From positions 1 through 64,000 of the forward strand of contig WGNL01000026.1 of NCBI GenBank assembly GCA_016124585.1: DNA of 64,000 bases. The letters run 5' to 3'. The position numbers and the translations under genes are program-made. The stretch is from Bacteroidota bacterium. GTDB lineage: Bacteria; Bacteroidota; Bacteroidia; Chitinophagales; Saprospiraceae. The notes below the pieces were generated by a model. The model did not search any database. It saw only the letters and a program-made list of their open reading frames with translations, and was not told where the DNA came from. How positions within the stretch are numbered: position 1 is the first letter of the stretch; each line of letters begins with the position of its first letter. This document shows, in pieces, positions 25,963-36,300 of the stretch.

Positions 25963-26400
25963 TCACAAATTTTTTACAGAGTTTCTATCTGAAATAATAT
26001 CTTTCAATTCTTTAAGCATCTCATACTGGTGTGGGGCCACACGCTTAAATGCTTCTTTAATGGCTACGAATGCGCCTTTATCCAGCGCATCTTGCCCAAT
26101 TTGCTTGATTTGAACCTTTACAAACTCAACATCCTCCATCAAAAGTGATTTAAGTGATGGGATGTCATGCCAGTCACCCTCAACTGCTAAACCAGTTTCA
26201 ACCTGACCATTGGATTGTGGGACTGGTTCTAGCTCAATAAATTTATCGTCACCTTCAAGTGGTAAGGCAGCAGCTTGGCTGATTTGGTGGTTTGGCAATT
26301 TCCAATTGCCGTCTTCTTTATCTTGGTCAAGCATAAATACTTCGAGTCCTCGTTCTCGAATCCTGTATATTATTAAGCTTGCTGTTTTTGAAAATTCCAT
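25963..26400 (-). CDS. NUDIX-like protein lacking a Nudix box
   Basis: 145 residues from the ATG at 26400; the longer frame to 26520 overlaps proC and is less likely. The first third, KTASLIIYRIRERGLEVFML then NWKLP, reads like the opening strands of a NUDIX hydrolase. The expected catalytic box (GX5EX7REUXEEXGU) does not follow; instead there is an acidic stretch and a helical C-terminus (FVAIKEAFKRVAPHQYEMLKEL). It may be a non-catalytic NUDIX-fold protein, as seen in some small Bacteroidota families. It follows proC by 116 nt in the same direction. Confidence 0.55.
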   Translation of the reverse strand: MEFSKTASLIIYRIRERGLEVFMLDQDKEDGNWKLPNHQISQAAALPLEGDDKFIELEPVPQSNGQVETGLAVEGDWHDIPSLKSLLMEDVEFVKVQIKQIGQDALDKGAFVAIKEAFKRVAPHQYEMLKELKDIISDRNSVKNL

Positions 26401-26516
26401 GCTTAAATGCTTTGTTCGAGTGAAACAGGCGAATAGCAGATTGGTTCTTAAAGCTGCAAAGAAAAAGGTTTTTTTGCCAAAACAAATGGATTTGTAAATT
26501 TGGAAGTCTACAGTGG

Positions 26517-27317
26517 TCAATTACCTAATTCTTTTGCCCGCTTATATGCTGCAATTGCCCCACTCACAATATCCTGAAAAACAGCATTTTGTGAAAACGA
26601 AGCTAAAGCTGCTTCTGTTGTTCCACCTTTTGAAGCAACTTTTTTAATCCATTCCTCACAAGTGAAATTTGATTGGTGAAATAAATCAATAGCACCTTGA
26701 AAAGTCTGGCTTACGAGCAATTCTGCTTCAGTGTCGTTGAATCCAACTTGCCTAGCTGCGGAAATTAATGCATTCATAAAAAACCACACGTACGCTGGCC
26801 CACTTCCCGAAATTGCTGTTGCCGCATCAATTAGCGTCTCGTTTTCAACATAAACGGTTTTACCTGTCGTGTTGAGCAGGTTTTGGACAGTCACCAGTTC
26901 AATTCGGGTGACTTCTTCAGTTGAAGTGAAAGCTGTCATCCCCATTCCAATTTGAGCTGGAAGATTGGGCATGGCCCTAATTATTTTGTGAATTCCTAAT
27001 GCGTTCGCAATGCTGCTCATCTTAACACCTGCCATGATGCTAAGAAAAACCTGTTGGGGGTCAACCATTGAACGGATCCTGTTAAAAAGTACACTTGCAT
27101 CTTGAGGTTTGACAGCTAGAATAACCAAATCAGCATGAGCTAGGCAATCTTCAGGATGCTTGCAAATTGAACCAATATCCAATGATTCCAACTCTGGCCA
27201 CTTCTCTTCAGATTTCTCTAAAATCATCAAATCCTTCTTAGTTGTAATGTGGGACCTTAGAAATGATTGAGCATAGGTAAGTCCCATGTTTCCGCCACCA
27301 ATGATTAATATTTTCAT
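26517..27317 (-). CDS. proC: Pyrroline-5-carboxylate reductase
   Basis: 266 residues. The N-terminal Rossmann motif is KILIIGGGNMGLTYAQSF. LVILAVKPQD and MAGVKMSSIANAL follow, then RAMPNLPAQIGMGMTAF. The C-terminal dimerisation domain contains the family signature around AISGSGPAYVWFFMNAL and KVASKGGTTEAALASF. It reduces pyrroline-5-carboxylate to proline with NAD(P)H in the cytoplasm. Divergently transcribed from the TPR histidine kinase gene. Confidence 0.95.
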   Translation of the reverse strand: MKILIIGGGNMGLTYAQSFLRSHITTKKDLMILEKSEEKWPELESLDIGSICKHPEDCLAHADLVILAVKPQDASVLFNRIRSMVDPQQVFLSIMAGVKMSSIANALGIHKIIRAMPNLPAQIGMGMTAFTSTEEVTRIELVTVQNLLNTTGKTVYVENETLIDAATAISGSGPAYVWFFMNALISAARQVGFNDTEAELLVSQTFQGAIDLFHQSNFTCEEWIKKVASKGGTTEAALASFSQNAVFQDIVSGAIAAYKRAKELGN

Positions 27318-27700
27318 AATTATTGAGCTATAAATTTAAAGCTGATAGCTTTTTTGAAGGTTGTTCAATTAAAAACTGGGCTGACATCAAAAATATTGAT
27401 TGTTTGTAATGAAGTCTTTTATTGAAGCATTATTGCAAGTGTTTTTAAACGTCCAGTTTTCTATTTTTTGTTTCATGTCTGAATAACAAATTGGATGTCC
27501 AATGCCAATTCTTGATATCTAATTGACTTTTTGCCAGCTCTGACCTATTTACAATTGTCCAGTTACCGAGTATGAAATTGACAGTTCACTTCCATTTTAA
27601 ATACAAGAAAATAAAACTAAAATTTTAAAGTCTTGCGGCACTGTATTTGCGCAAGTGGTTGGTACTGAATACATTTTGAGGAAAGGTGCCAAATCTACAC
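27318..27700. other. Divergent intergenic region between proC and the hybrid kinase gene
   Basis: About 380 AT-rich bases without a credible open frame. The closest promoter-like word for the kinase is TGTATTTG near 27645 (one mismatch to TAnnTTTG), too weak to list as a site. Confidence 0.5.
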
Positions 27701-30250
27701 ATGAAAAATTTTTTACTGTCAAGCCTGTTTCTGCTTATTGTCGCATCAATGTTTGGACAAGTTTCAAGGGTTGACAGTCTGGAGATTTCATTAAAAAGTC
27801 TGCATGGAAAACGTAGGGTTTGGGCATTGAATGAATTAAGTCGGCTTTTAGTGCCAACTGACGCAAAAAAGGCAGAGTCACTTGCCAATGAAGCCCAAAG
27901 ATTTGCCATTGCTTACAGTGATAAGGCAGGTCTAGCCACTGCTTTTGATTGCTTGGGTGAAATTTATTTTTCAAGAGAGGAGTATCTTAAAGCACTTGAC
28001 ACCTATCATAAGAGCTTAGAAATTAGACTTCAAACTGATGATGAAATTGGTCAGGCAAATTCTAAAATGCAGCTTGGCAATATCGTTTTTTACCTCTCTG
28101 ACTATATTCAGGCTGAAAAAGAATTGGAGGAGGCGCTTGAACTTTACAAAAAAAATGGAAAGCTCATCGGTGCGGCTCAATCCCATGATTTGCTCGGACA
28201 GGTTTTTGCCGCCAAGCATGAATTTACCTTGGCGAGAAGGCATTTTGCTGCAGCACTTGATTATTGGGGAGAACAAAATAATCTAGAGAGCGCAGAAAAA
28301 TCTGCTGCGTTTGCAGGTAATACGGCTTACCAACTTGGCGATTTGTTAGATGCACAAAAGCAGTATCAATTGGCGATTGAATATGCCGAACTGAATAAAA
28401 ACCTAGCAAGCACTGCTAAATATGAACTTGAACTAGCTAGAATTTTGCTGGAGCAAAACCAGTTGCAAGCTGCGAAAAATGCAAACCAGAAATCCTATTC
28501 TTATAATCTGAAGTTGGCCAACCTGCCAGGAATGACAACTAATAATTTAGTTTTTGGGGAAATTGCCCTAGCAGAAGGTGATGGGGAGGCTGCACTTCAA
28601 TTTTTTCAAAAGTCGGAGCAACTTCTTCAAAATCAACAAGATAAAAAATCGCAAATTGAAATACTTAAGCGGTTGTCTTCGGCTTATATTCAAATGGGAG
28701 ACCTGAAAAGTGCAAGCATTACCACAAAAAATGAACTTGATTTTGAACATCAATTAGCAGCTAGTGAACTGGCTAATTTTAGAAAAATCAGACACCAATT
28801 GTTATCGGATAGGCTTGATGTTTCAGTGCAACAAGAAAGAATTCTACAATTGGAAAAAGTGAGGTCGAACGATAGGAAAGTGAGGGCTTTGATGTTTGTC
28901 TTGATGGGGTTTGCAGGCCTCTTGGCAGCAATAGTTTATGTTTTTTACAGAAAAAATTTAAAAGATAACGAGCAACTTCAATTTCAAAATGAGGAAATTC
29001 TCCAACAAAAAGCCTGTTATGATGAGATAAACAAGGAACTGGGAATTAAAAACCTCAGCCTTGAAATGCTTAATAAAAAATTAGTGGAAGAAATAGCAGA
29101 GCGGGAAAGCATTGAACGTTCCTCGTTTGCTCGTGACCGTTTCCTTGCCACAATGAGCCACGAAATGCGCTCACCGCTCAACGTAATAACAGGCTTGACA
29201 CACCTACTCCTCGAAAACAATCCAAGGCAGGACCAGACGGAGCAACTTCGCACACTTCAGTTTTCAGCCAACGAATTAGTTGTTTTTATAAATGAAGTAT
29301 TGGATTTTTCAAAAATTGAAGCTGGAAAACTTGACCTACAAAGCCGAGAATTTGACTTGTGCCTTACTTCTGAAAATTTGTTCCAAAGTTTTGAGAAAAA
29401 AGCCAAAGCAAAGAACCTATTGTTTTATTGTTCTTTTGATGATCAAATTCCAAGGAAATTGCTGGGTGACGAATCCCGTTTTTACCAAATTTTGAGCAAC
29501 CTACTTAACAATTGTTTTGACCACACGGATGCTGGGATGATTCGAGCAGAGATTTTTCTTGAAGAGCAAAAAGAAAGGGAGGTAGTGGTTCGTCTGATTG
29601 TTGAAAGCACTGATGGAGGATTAGAGCGAAATACTAAACTGTCAAATTTAGAAACATGGAGAGACGAGAACAAACGATCTGAGTCGCTAGATTCGCAGCA
29701 ACTTTCGTTAGCCATAACAAAGCGATTAGTGGAGTTGCAGCAAGGACGTCTTGAAATCCAAAATGTGTACGGGGAGGCTACCCGCTTTACAGTATTAATG
29801 CCTTTCAAAAAAGCTATTTCCCTGAAAAACAATATTATTCAACTGGATTTAAATGATCATTCCCATTTGCGTGGCAGCCATATTCTCTTGGTTGAAGATA
29901 ACAAAATCAATCAGTTGGTGGTGGCGAAAATGCTAAGCAAATATGGCATCGCAGTCATTACAGCTGACAATGGTTTCGAGGCTTTGGAGCAAGTTGAACT
30001 TCATGATTTTGATTTGATATTGATGGACATACAAATGCCAGAGATGGATGGATATCGTGCAACTTCTGAAATCAGAAACCATGCTTCACCTTCAAAACAA
30101 TCGATTCCGATAATAGCGCTGACTTCCTCCGCTTTCTTAACTGAGAAAGAAAAAGCCGTTCTTTTTGGAATGAACGACTACGTAGGGAAGCCATTTAGCC
30201 CTGAGGAATTATTGGAAAAAATTTCAGCCTGCTTGGTCCCAAAACATTAG
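27701..30250 (+). CDS. TPR hybrid sensor histidine kinase with degenerate ATPase domain and intact receiver
   Basis: 849 residues from the ATG at 27701 (signal MKNFLLSSLFLLIVASMFGQ). Order: periplasmic TPR-type helical repeats (about 30-370), membrane helix (about 394-417), coiled coil, HisKA with FLATMSHEMRSPLNVITG (phospho-His 487), ATPase-like region (about 590-715), receiver (about 724-849) with EDN, acceptor Asp 776 in LMDIQMPEMDG, LTSSA and Lys 830. In the ATPase region the N-box is weak (NLLNNCFDHT), the DxGxG G1 box is replaced by ESTDGGLERN, and the GLGL G2 box by LDSQQLSLAITKRL. ATP binding is therefore doubtful: either a pseudokinase acting through its receiver, or phosphorylated by another kinase. 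No DNA-binding partner adjoins. Confidence 0.87.
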   Translation: MKNFLLSSLFLLIVASMFGQVSRVDSLEISLKSLHGKRRVWALNELSRLLVPTDAKKAESLANEAQRFAIAYSDKAGLATAFDCLGEIYFSREEYLKALDTYHKSLEIRLQTDDEIGQANSKMQLGNIVFYLSDYIQAEKELEEALELYKKNGKLIGAAQSHDLLGQVFAAKHEFTLARRHFAAALDYWGEQNNLESAEKSAAFAGNTAYQLGDLLDAQKQYQLAIEYAELNKNLASTAKYELELARILLEQNQLQAAKNANQKSYSYNLKLANLPGMTTNNLVFGEIALAEGDGEAALQFFQKSEQLLQNQQDKKSQIEILKRLSSAYIQMGDLKSASITTKNELDFEHQLAASELANFRKIRHQLLSDRLDVSVQQERILQLEKVRSNDRKVRALMFVLMGFAGLLAAIVYVFYRKNLKDNEQLQFQNEEILQQKACYDEINKELGIKNLSLEMLNKKLVEEIAERESIERSSFARDRFLATMSHEMRSPLNVITGLTHLLLENNPRQDQTEQLRTLQFSANELVVFINEVLDFSKIEAGKLDLQSREFDLCLTSENLFQSFEKKAKAKNLLFYCSFDDQIPRKLLGDESRFYQILSNLLNNCFDHTDAGMIRAEIFLEEQKEREVVVRLIVESTDGGLERNTKLSNLETWRDENKRSESLDSQQLSLAITKRLVELQQGRLEIQNVYGEATRFTVLMPFKKAISLKNNIIQLDLNDHSHLRGSHILLVEDNKINQLVVAKMLSKYGIAVITADNGFEALEQVELHDFDLILMDIQMPEMDGYRATSEIRNHASPSKQSIPIIALTSSAFLTEKEKAVLFGMNDYVGKPFSPEELLEKISACLVPKH

Positions 30251-30263
30251 GAGTGAGGTTTTA

Positions 30264-30887
30264 TTAAGATTTCGATGCAAGATTCATCTTAATGAAACCT
30301 TTTAAAACCTCTAGGCTTGCAGAAAAATTACTGTTGTTGTTGATGACAATATCTGCTTCTTCCATATAAGGTTCGATATACCGCTCGAAAGTAGGAAGTA
30401 CATGCTTCTCGTAACGGTAGAGCACATCTTCAATTGGATAGTTCCGCTCTATCTGGTCCCTTTTTATTCTTCGAATTACCTTGAGGTTTTCTTTGGCGTG
30501 AAGGAAAACTTTCAAATCGAGCAGTTTCCGGATTTTCTTAAAGTGAAACACAAAAATCCCTTCGACTATGATAATGGGAGCAGATTCAAATCGCAACATT
30601 TTCGGGTTTGCCTTTTCATTGTTGAAAGTGTATTCCAACCTGTCAACAGCTTCACCAGCCAATAATCGCTCAACATCCTCACGGAATGATTTTTTGTCAA
30701 TGGAACGTGGGAGGTCAAAGTTTTTCACACCCGCCTCGTCAGTCAACTGTAGATCACGAGGATGATAGTAGTCGTCTTGTGAAAGAATACAGACTTCCTG
30801 TTCCGTGAACGCCTTGCGAAGTTCCCTGATAAAGGTCGTTTTACCGCTACCGCTGCCGCCAGTAATTCCGATTAAAAATGGTTTCAC
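30264..30887 (-). CDS. udk: Uridine kinase
   Basis: 207 residues. P-loop GITGGSGSGKTT (about residues 8-19), LSQDDYYHPRDLQ (substrate site), NFDLPRSIDKKSF, PIIIVEGIFVFH, and the lid RIKRDQIERNYPIEDV. It phosphorylates uridine and cytidine for pyrimidine salvage. The stop lies 13 nt from the convergent kinase gene and no terminator separates them. Confidence 0.93.
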   Translation of the reverse strand: MKPFLIGITGGSGSGKTTFIRELRKAFTEQEVCILSQDDYYHPRDLQLTDEAGVKNFDLPRSIDKKSFREDVERLLAGEAVDRLEYTFNNEKANPKMLRFESAPIIIVEGIFVFHFKKIRKLLDLKVFLHAKENLKVIRRIKRDQIERNYPIEDVLYRYEKHVLPTFERYIEPYMEEADIVINNNSNFSASLEVLKGFIKMNLASKS

Positions 30888-30909
30888 GATTTGTTAATTG
30901 ATTTGGTGG

Positions 30910-30939
30910 CAAAGTTATCAAAACCCGGTTTTAACTTTG
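30910..30939. promoter_or_regulatory. Palindromic divergent promoter region
   Basis: CAAAGTTA (30910-30917, reading TAACTTTG toward udk) and TAACTTTG (30932-30939, toward the next gene) flank an inverted AAAACC-C-GGTTTT (20-32). Each strand thus has a -7-type word aimed at its gene. The plus-strand one lies 4 nt before the ATG at 30944, which would give a leaderless message. No matching -33 boxes were found. Confidence 0.4.
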
Positions 30940-30943
30940 AGCG

Positions 30944-31738
30944 ATGAAAAATATACTCGTAGCATTATTCCTTTTGTCTGTTTTTTCGGCCTTTGGCCAA
31001 TTGAACAGTGTGTCTCCCATTTCTGCGGGTATGGCTAATGCCGCCGTTGCCTTGCAATCACCGGTCTCCTTGTTCAGCAACCAAGCTGGGCTTGTTGGAA
31101 TAAAAAAGTTGGCAGTGATTGCTGGGGTTGAACAACGGTTTCTACTCTCTGAACTACAGTCGGCGGCCATTGGAGCTGCTTTGCCAACCCGCTCTGGAAC
31201 TTTTGGATTGATGGCGCAAAGTTTTGGTTATGAGGAATTTAGGCAACAGAAAATTGGCTTGTCTTATGCCAGAAAACTTTGGACTAACCTCTCGGTTGGT
31301 GCGCAATTTGACTATTTTCAAACCAGAATTCCAGAATACGGAAGTAGAGGCACTTTCACTTTTGAAGCCGGCTTGCAGGCCAATATTTCCAAATCTTTGA
31401 TGGTAGGGGCCCATGTTTTCAGCCCAGCCCAAGTTGAAATTGCCGAAGGAGAAAACCTACCAACCATTTTCCGACTTGGTGTTGCCTGGCAGACTTCAGA
31501 GCGGCTTCAAGTTTGTTCGGAATTAGAAAAAGACATCGATTTCAAACCCCGCTGGAGGACCGGCCTAAGTTACCAACCAGTGCAAGCATTTACCCTCCGG
31601 GCTGGTTATGCGACAGAGCCTTCCATGATGTTTTTTGGATTTGGGTTTGCCTTCGGGGCTGGTTTTCAAGCTGACTTAGCTGGTAGTTTTCACCAAAGTT
31701 TGGGCTTTACTCCTTCAGCCGGCATTGTTTGGAATTAG
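30944..31738 (+). CDS. Outer-membrane barrel of the PorV/PorQ-FadL-like group
   Basis: 264 residues. Signal peptide MKNILVALFLLSVFSAFGQ. The opening of the mature protein, GMANAAVALQSPVSLFSNQAGL, is the pattern of FadL/PorV-type barrels (N-terminal plug with 'NPA/NQAG' turn). Regular strands follow (SVGAQFDYFQTRI, GTFTFEAGLQANISKSLMVGAHVF, FRLGVAWQTSERLQV, WRTGLSYQPVQAFTLRAGY, FFGFGFAFGAGFQADLAGSF). It is shorter than PorV (about 380), closer to PorQ-like proteins. A role in T9SS or transport is possible but not proven here. The stop lies 2 nt from the convergent neighbour. Confidence 0.7.
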   Translation: MKNILVALFLLSVFSAFGQLNSVSPISAGMANAAVALQSPVSLFSNQAGLVGIKKLAVIAGVEQRFLLSELQSAAIGAALPTRSGTFGLMAQSFGYEEFRQQKIGLSYARKLWTNLSVGAQFDYFQTRIPEYGSRGTFTFEAGLQANISKSLMVGAHVFSPAQVEIAEGENLPTIFRLGVAWQTSERLQVCSELEKDIDFKPRWRTGLSYQPVQAFTLRAGYATEPSMMFFGFGFAFGAGFQADLAGSFHQSLGFTPSAGIVWN

Positions 31739-31740
31739 CT

Positions 31741-33204
31741 TTAATTTGTTAAGTTATTCAATTTCGCTTCCAACCAAGTTCTATTGAAGATGGGTTCAGC
31801 TTGGGCCATGTCATTCATTAGTTTTTGGTGTGCTTCCAACCATTTTTCTAGCTTCGATAAACTTGCCTGCATTTTAAGTTTGAATATCCGTTGAGAGAAA
31901 CGGATAAGGTTGAAATAACCTTTTTTCTGAAAATCGGTCAAGGATTTGTTCCGCTTCACAAATTGACTAAATGCCTCGGCATGCGCCAGCAGCGCCTCTT
32001 CTTCTTCCAAATCAAAATAGGTACGCAGTAAAAGTGATTTCGCATCGAGGTTGTACCTCAAGTCTGTGTACTCGACCTGAAGCAACAGCGGCAAAACTTC
32101 TGCAGGTTTCCCCACATGGTAAAACCAAGCTGCCAAATTGTAACTATAAGCATTTTCAGCAACGGCTTCAGCCAGTTTGGTGCTGTAGTTTTCAATAAAA
32201 TCCCGCACCCATTTCCGTTCATCGAGGCGAAGCCCAGTAGTCACAATGTTCTTGAAATGCCACTCTGGTAGCACCCCGTCAACAAGCAACAACTGGCGAT
32301 CAAGCTGGAGCTGATACAATTTGAAAACCTCATTTAAAAATTGTTGATACCCGTTGTTGATTTGCTGGATACAAAAGTTTTGCAAGTAGTTGTATAAGTT
32401 TTGAAGTTCCTCATGGCTGAAGTTGTTTTCATATTTCTGAATAGTTGCCTTACATTCTTCGTATTGAAGCAATTTGTTGTTTTTCAATAATTTGTAAAGT
32501 TGAAAATAGACCTTGACGGAAGGCGTTTCTGCTATTCCACTAGGCTTGTTCCCCAAAGTTTCCACTAAGCTTTCAACCATCTGGAAATGTGGTGGTGTAG
32601 CCTTTTGTAATCGGTATCGCTGGGTTCGTTCACAAGCATCCCGTAAGGTTTCAGTCAAATAGTAAGCGTCCAGGAATTGCTGTTTTTCTTCCAAGAATCG
32701 GGTTTCATTCCTGCCCAGTTTCATGCTGATGGCATCCAGTTCGACTGCGGTTCGTATTTTTTTGCCATAAAAATTGGCGGAAAAATTGCCAGACTCAGGT
32801 GTTTCAATATCTCGTTTGGCATTGTTGGAAGCCCAGTCCGTCTTAAGTTGATTGTTTAGGTTCCGCTTTCGCAATTGATTGTAATACAGAGCTTTATCGT
32901 CAAAGACTCCTTGTTCAGAAAGTTTTTCCATGATAAGAAATTGCTCCAACAATCGAAGCGTGTAAGTGAAAATAATGGCCAATTGTGCCTGCTGGTGAGT
33001 TTTGCCAGGAAAAAGCTGTTTGAAAATAACTACTCTGTCACAGCGCCGCTCCGAAAAATCAGGGTAAATTTCGCTCAAATAGTTGGCCAGCGCCAATACT
33101 TGTTTGTGTTTGTTGAAATAGGGCGAGGCAGCAAATTCATTAAATCGAGTCATTTCTTTGCGGGAAAGTGACGCCAATTGTACAATCAACGGGTTGTTTT
33201 TCAT
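31741..33204 (-). CDS. Helical cytoplasmic protein, unknown family
   Basis: 487 residues without signal peptide or membrane helix. It starts MKNNPLIVQLASLSRKEMTRFNEFAASPYFNKH. The whole length is alpha-helix-prone, with Leu/Gln/Lys-rich helices (for example ALYYNQLRKRNLNNQLKTDW, IQKYENNFSHEELQNLYNYL) and a TPR-like look toward the C-terminus (WFYHVGKPAEVLPLLLQV). I recall proteins with the 'ASPYFNKH' opening as common hypothetical proteins in this lineage, but no function. Convergent with the barrel gene (2 nt). Confidence 0.7.
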   Translation of the reverse strand: MKNNPLIVQLASLSRKEMTRFNEFAASPYFNKHKQVLALANYLSEIYPDFSERRCDRVVIFKQLFPGKTHQQAQLAIIFTYTLRLLEQFLIMEKLSEQGVFDDKALYYNQLRKRNLNNQLKTDWASNNAKRDIETPESGNFSANFYGKKIRTAVELDAISMKLGRNETRFLEEKQQFLDAYYLTETLRDACERTQRYRLQKATPPHFQMVESLVETLGNKPSGIAETPSVKVYFQLYKLLKNNKLLQYEECKATIQKYENNFSHEELQNLYNYLQNFCIQQINNGYQQFLNEVFKLYQLQLDRQLLLVDGVLPEWHFKNIVTTGLRLDERKWVRDFIENYSTKLAEAVAENAYSYNLAAWFYHVGKPAEVLPLLLQVEYTDLRYNLDAKSLLLRTYFDLEEEEALLAHAEAFSQFVKRNKSLTDFQKKGYFNLIRFSQRIFKLKMQASLSKLEKWLEAHQKLMNDMAQAEPIFNRTWLEAKLNNLTN

Positions 33205-33396
33205 GGATTTTCAAATTTTTTTCAAAAAAATATCCAAAAATAGACGAGGTATTTTTTTCTATAAATATTTGATAAACAATTATTTATAGAAAATTAAACT
33301 AAAAATTGACAAGTAAAATATCCAAAAATAAACCAAAAAAGTATTTCGTGCCATGCCAACATCGCTGCACTTTTGTACCATCAAATTTTGTCTAGC

Positions 33397-36300
33397 ATGA
33401 AAAACATCTTTTTTACCACCTTCTTATTCATTTTTAGTTGCTTCACAGCAATCCAAACCCAAGCGCAATGCAGCATTTATGACTTGGTTGCTACGCCTGG
33501 AGACTGCATGAACGGGGAATATTACGTTACCATAAATTTTCAATTTTCAGGAAACGGGAACGAAGGCTTCCACATTCAAGGTAATGGTAACAATTATGGC
33601 AATTTCGCTTACACTGCATTGCCTGTTACTTTAGGCCCTTTCCCCGGGAACGGCATCAATGTTTTTGAGTTTGTTGCTGTTGATAACCAGCATCCCGATT
33701 GCCATGATTTTGATACTGTTGGGCCAATTTCATGCGCAGGTGGTGCTTGTGCTGTTACCGATTTTGCGGCAACGCCTGGCGACTGCAATCCTGACGGTAC
33801 TTACCCACTAACCTTGAATTTCAACTATGCAAATCCCGTCAATGGCAATTTTCATGTGATTTATGAAGGACAAAACCTTGGGAATTTTGCTTTGGCAAAC
33901 TTGCCGATCACCTTGCCCCATTTTCAAGACAACGGGGAGCCAAGCCAGGTAATCAAAGTTTGTCTCAACGATGCACCAGACTGTTGCGCTATTGATGAAT
34001 TTTCATCACCTAACTGTGTGCCAGTAAGTGCCTGCGACATCAATGACTTGAGTGTGATTCCAGGCGATTGCAACAATGATGGCAATTATCCAATTACCAT
34101 CAATTTCAACTATGTGAATCCCGGCAATGACTATTTCAATGTAATTTTTGAAGGGCAAACAATTGGGACTTACCTTTTGTCGAACCTTCCTGTCACGATT
34201 CCTAATTTCAACGACAACGGACTAGGTACGCCTACGATTCATGTTTGCATCAATGATGTGCCAGATTGTTGCGCCCACAAAACCATCACTGCTCCAAATT
34301 GCACCCCAAGCAATAGCTGCCATATTTGGGATGTTTTTGCAGAGGCGCACCCCTGTGAGAATGGCCATTTTATGCTAGACGTGGAGTTTAACCATGAAAA
34401 TACGGGTAGTCAAGGTTTTAAAATCAAGGCTGGGAACCAAGTGTTTGGCCCTTTTGACTACGGAGAACCTTACTACACCATTGGCCCACTCAGCCCAGGT
34501 GTGGTTTACGAAATTGTGGTACGTGATGTGGAAAACGAGACTTGCAAAGGGGTTTATGTTTTCGGTCCGGTCAACTGTGGGGGCGACTGCCATATTTATG
34601 ACCTGACTGCAGAAGTATCTGACTGTAACGGTGACGGCCAGTTCTTTGTCACGATTGATTTCCAGCATGAAAATTCTGGAGGGGATGGGTTCAAAATTTA
34701 TGGCAACGGCAACGTTTATGGTTATTTTAATTACAATGAATTACCAGTAACAATTGGCCCGCTTACAAGCAACAATCAACAATTAGAATTTGGAGCAGCC
34801 GATGTGAACCATCCTGATTGCCACGCTTTTATGGTAGTTCAGGTGCCTGATTGCGATGGTAATGGAGGTGGGGATTGTCATATTTTCGACTTAGTGGCCG
34901 ATGTGCATCCTTGTTTGCCAAACGGAACTTTTTATGTCACATTGAATCTCCAGCATGAGAACACCAGTGGCTATTTCAAACTAAAAGGAAATGGTGTAAC
35001 CTATGGGATTTTTAGCTACGATGATTTACCATTGGAAGTTGGTCCACTGATTGGAAACGGTACTACGCCGTATGAATTCGTGGCAGTGGACATCCATAAT
35101 GAGAACTGCAAAGACGACATAAGCATTGGAACCATTGAATGCAATGGTGCTGGTGATTGTTTGGTGCATGATTTAATCGTCGATCCAAGTACTTGTAATC
35201 CTGATGATTCCTACAATTTGTGGGTATGGTTTCAGGTAGATTATCCAGGCAATAATTTTTACGATGTTTACCACAACGGGGATTTCGTGGGTTATTTCCC
35301 ACTTACCCATGTGCCAGTTACCTTGCCACATCTTTTTGCCAACAACGAGCCTATGCAAACCCTGACAATTTGCATTAATGATAATCCAGATTGTTGTTTA
35401 TCAATTAGTTATGAAGCGCCTAACTGCGATGGCTTGGTATATCCAGGTGATAGCAACCGGGACAATATTTGCAATAATTTCGATGTCCTGAACCTTGGCT
35501 TAGCCTACGGTAGTGAAGGGCCGCATCGTCCGGTGCAAGGTATTGAATGGGTGGGCCTTGAATCAGAAAATTGGACTTCCTTGTTCAGCAATGGCGTAAA
35601 CTTCAAAAATGCCGATTGCTCTGGTGATGGCATTGTGAACTCGGTTGACATCGCAGCCATACTGCTGAATTACGGTGACACACATGGTGAGCAACAGCCT
35701 GTAGCTTTTGTAGAGGGCAATGAATCAGACCCACCATTATATGTGGATTTGCCATCAGCTAATGACCTTCAGCCAGGCATGAGCTTCCAAGCTCCCATCA
35801 TGTTGGGTACAGTTGATGCGTCATTGGATAATGTGTACGGCATTGCTTTTACCATGAAATTTGACCCGGAAATCATCAAGCCGTCGAGCATTGATTTACA
35901 GTATGACCCTAGCTGGCTTGGTGTTCAAGGCATCAACCTGCTCAGTTTCGACCGTACTTTGGCTGACGAGGGCGAGGTGAAAGTCGCATTGGTCAGAACT
36001 GACCAAAACAATGTCTCTGGTTACGGGCAAATAGCGGGCATCATTGGCGTTATTGACAATATTGCAGGAAAGGAAAGCGTGGCCATCGAAATCAAAGACG
36101 TAAAAGCCATTCGAGAAAATGAGGAATTGATTTCACTTCGCAAACCAATCGAAGTAGTGGATTTGCTGGTAGAGGGCAGTCACGAACAGGTCGAGCCAGG
36201 GTTGGCAGTTTACCCTAACCCAGCCAAAGACGTGGTGTATTTCACCCTTCCCAATAATGCCAACCCAGATTTTGTCGAAGTAAAATCTGTAGATGGTAAG

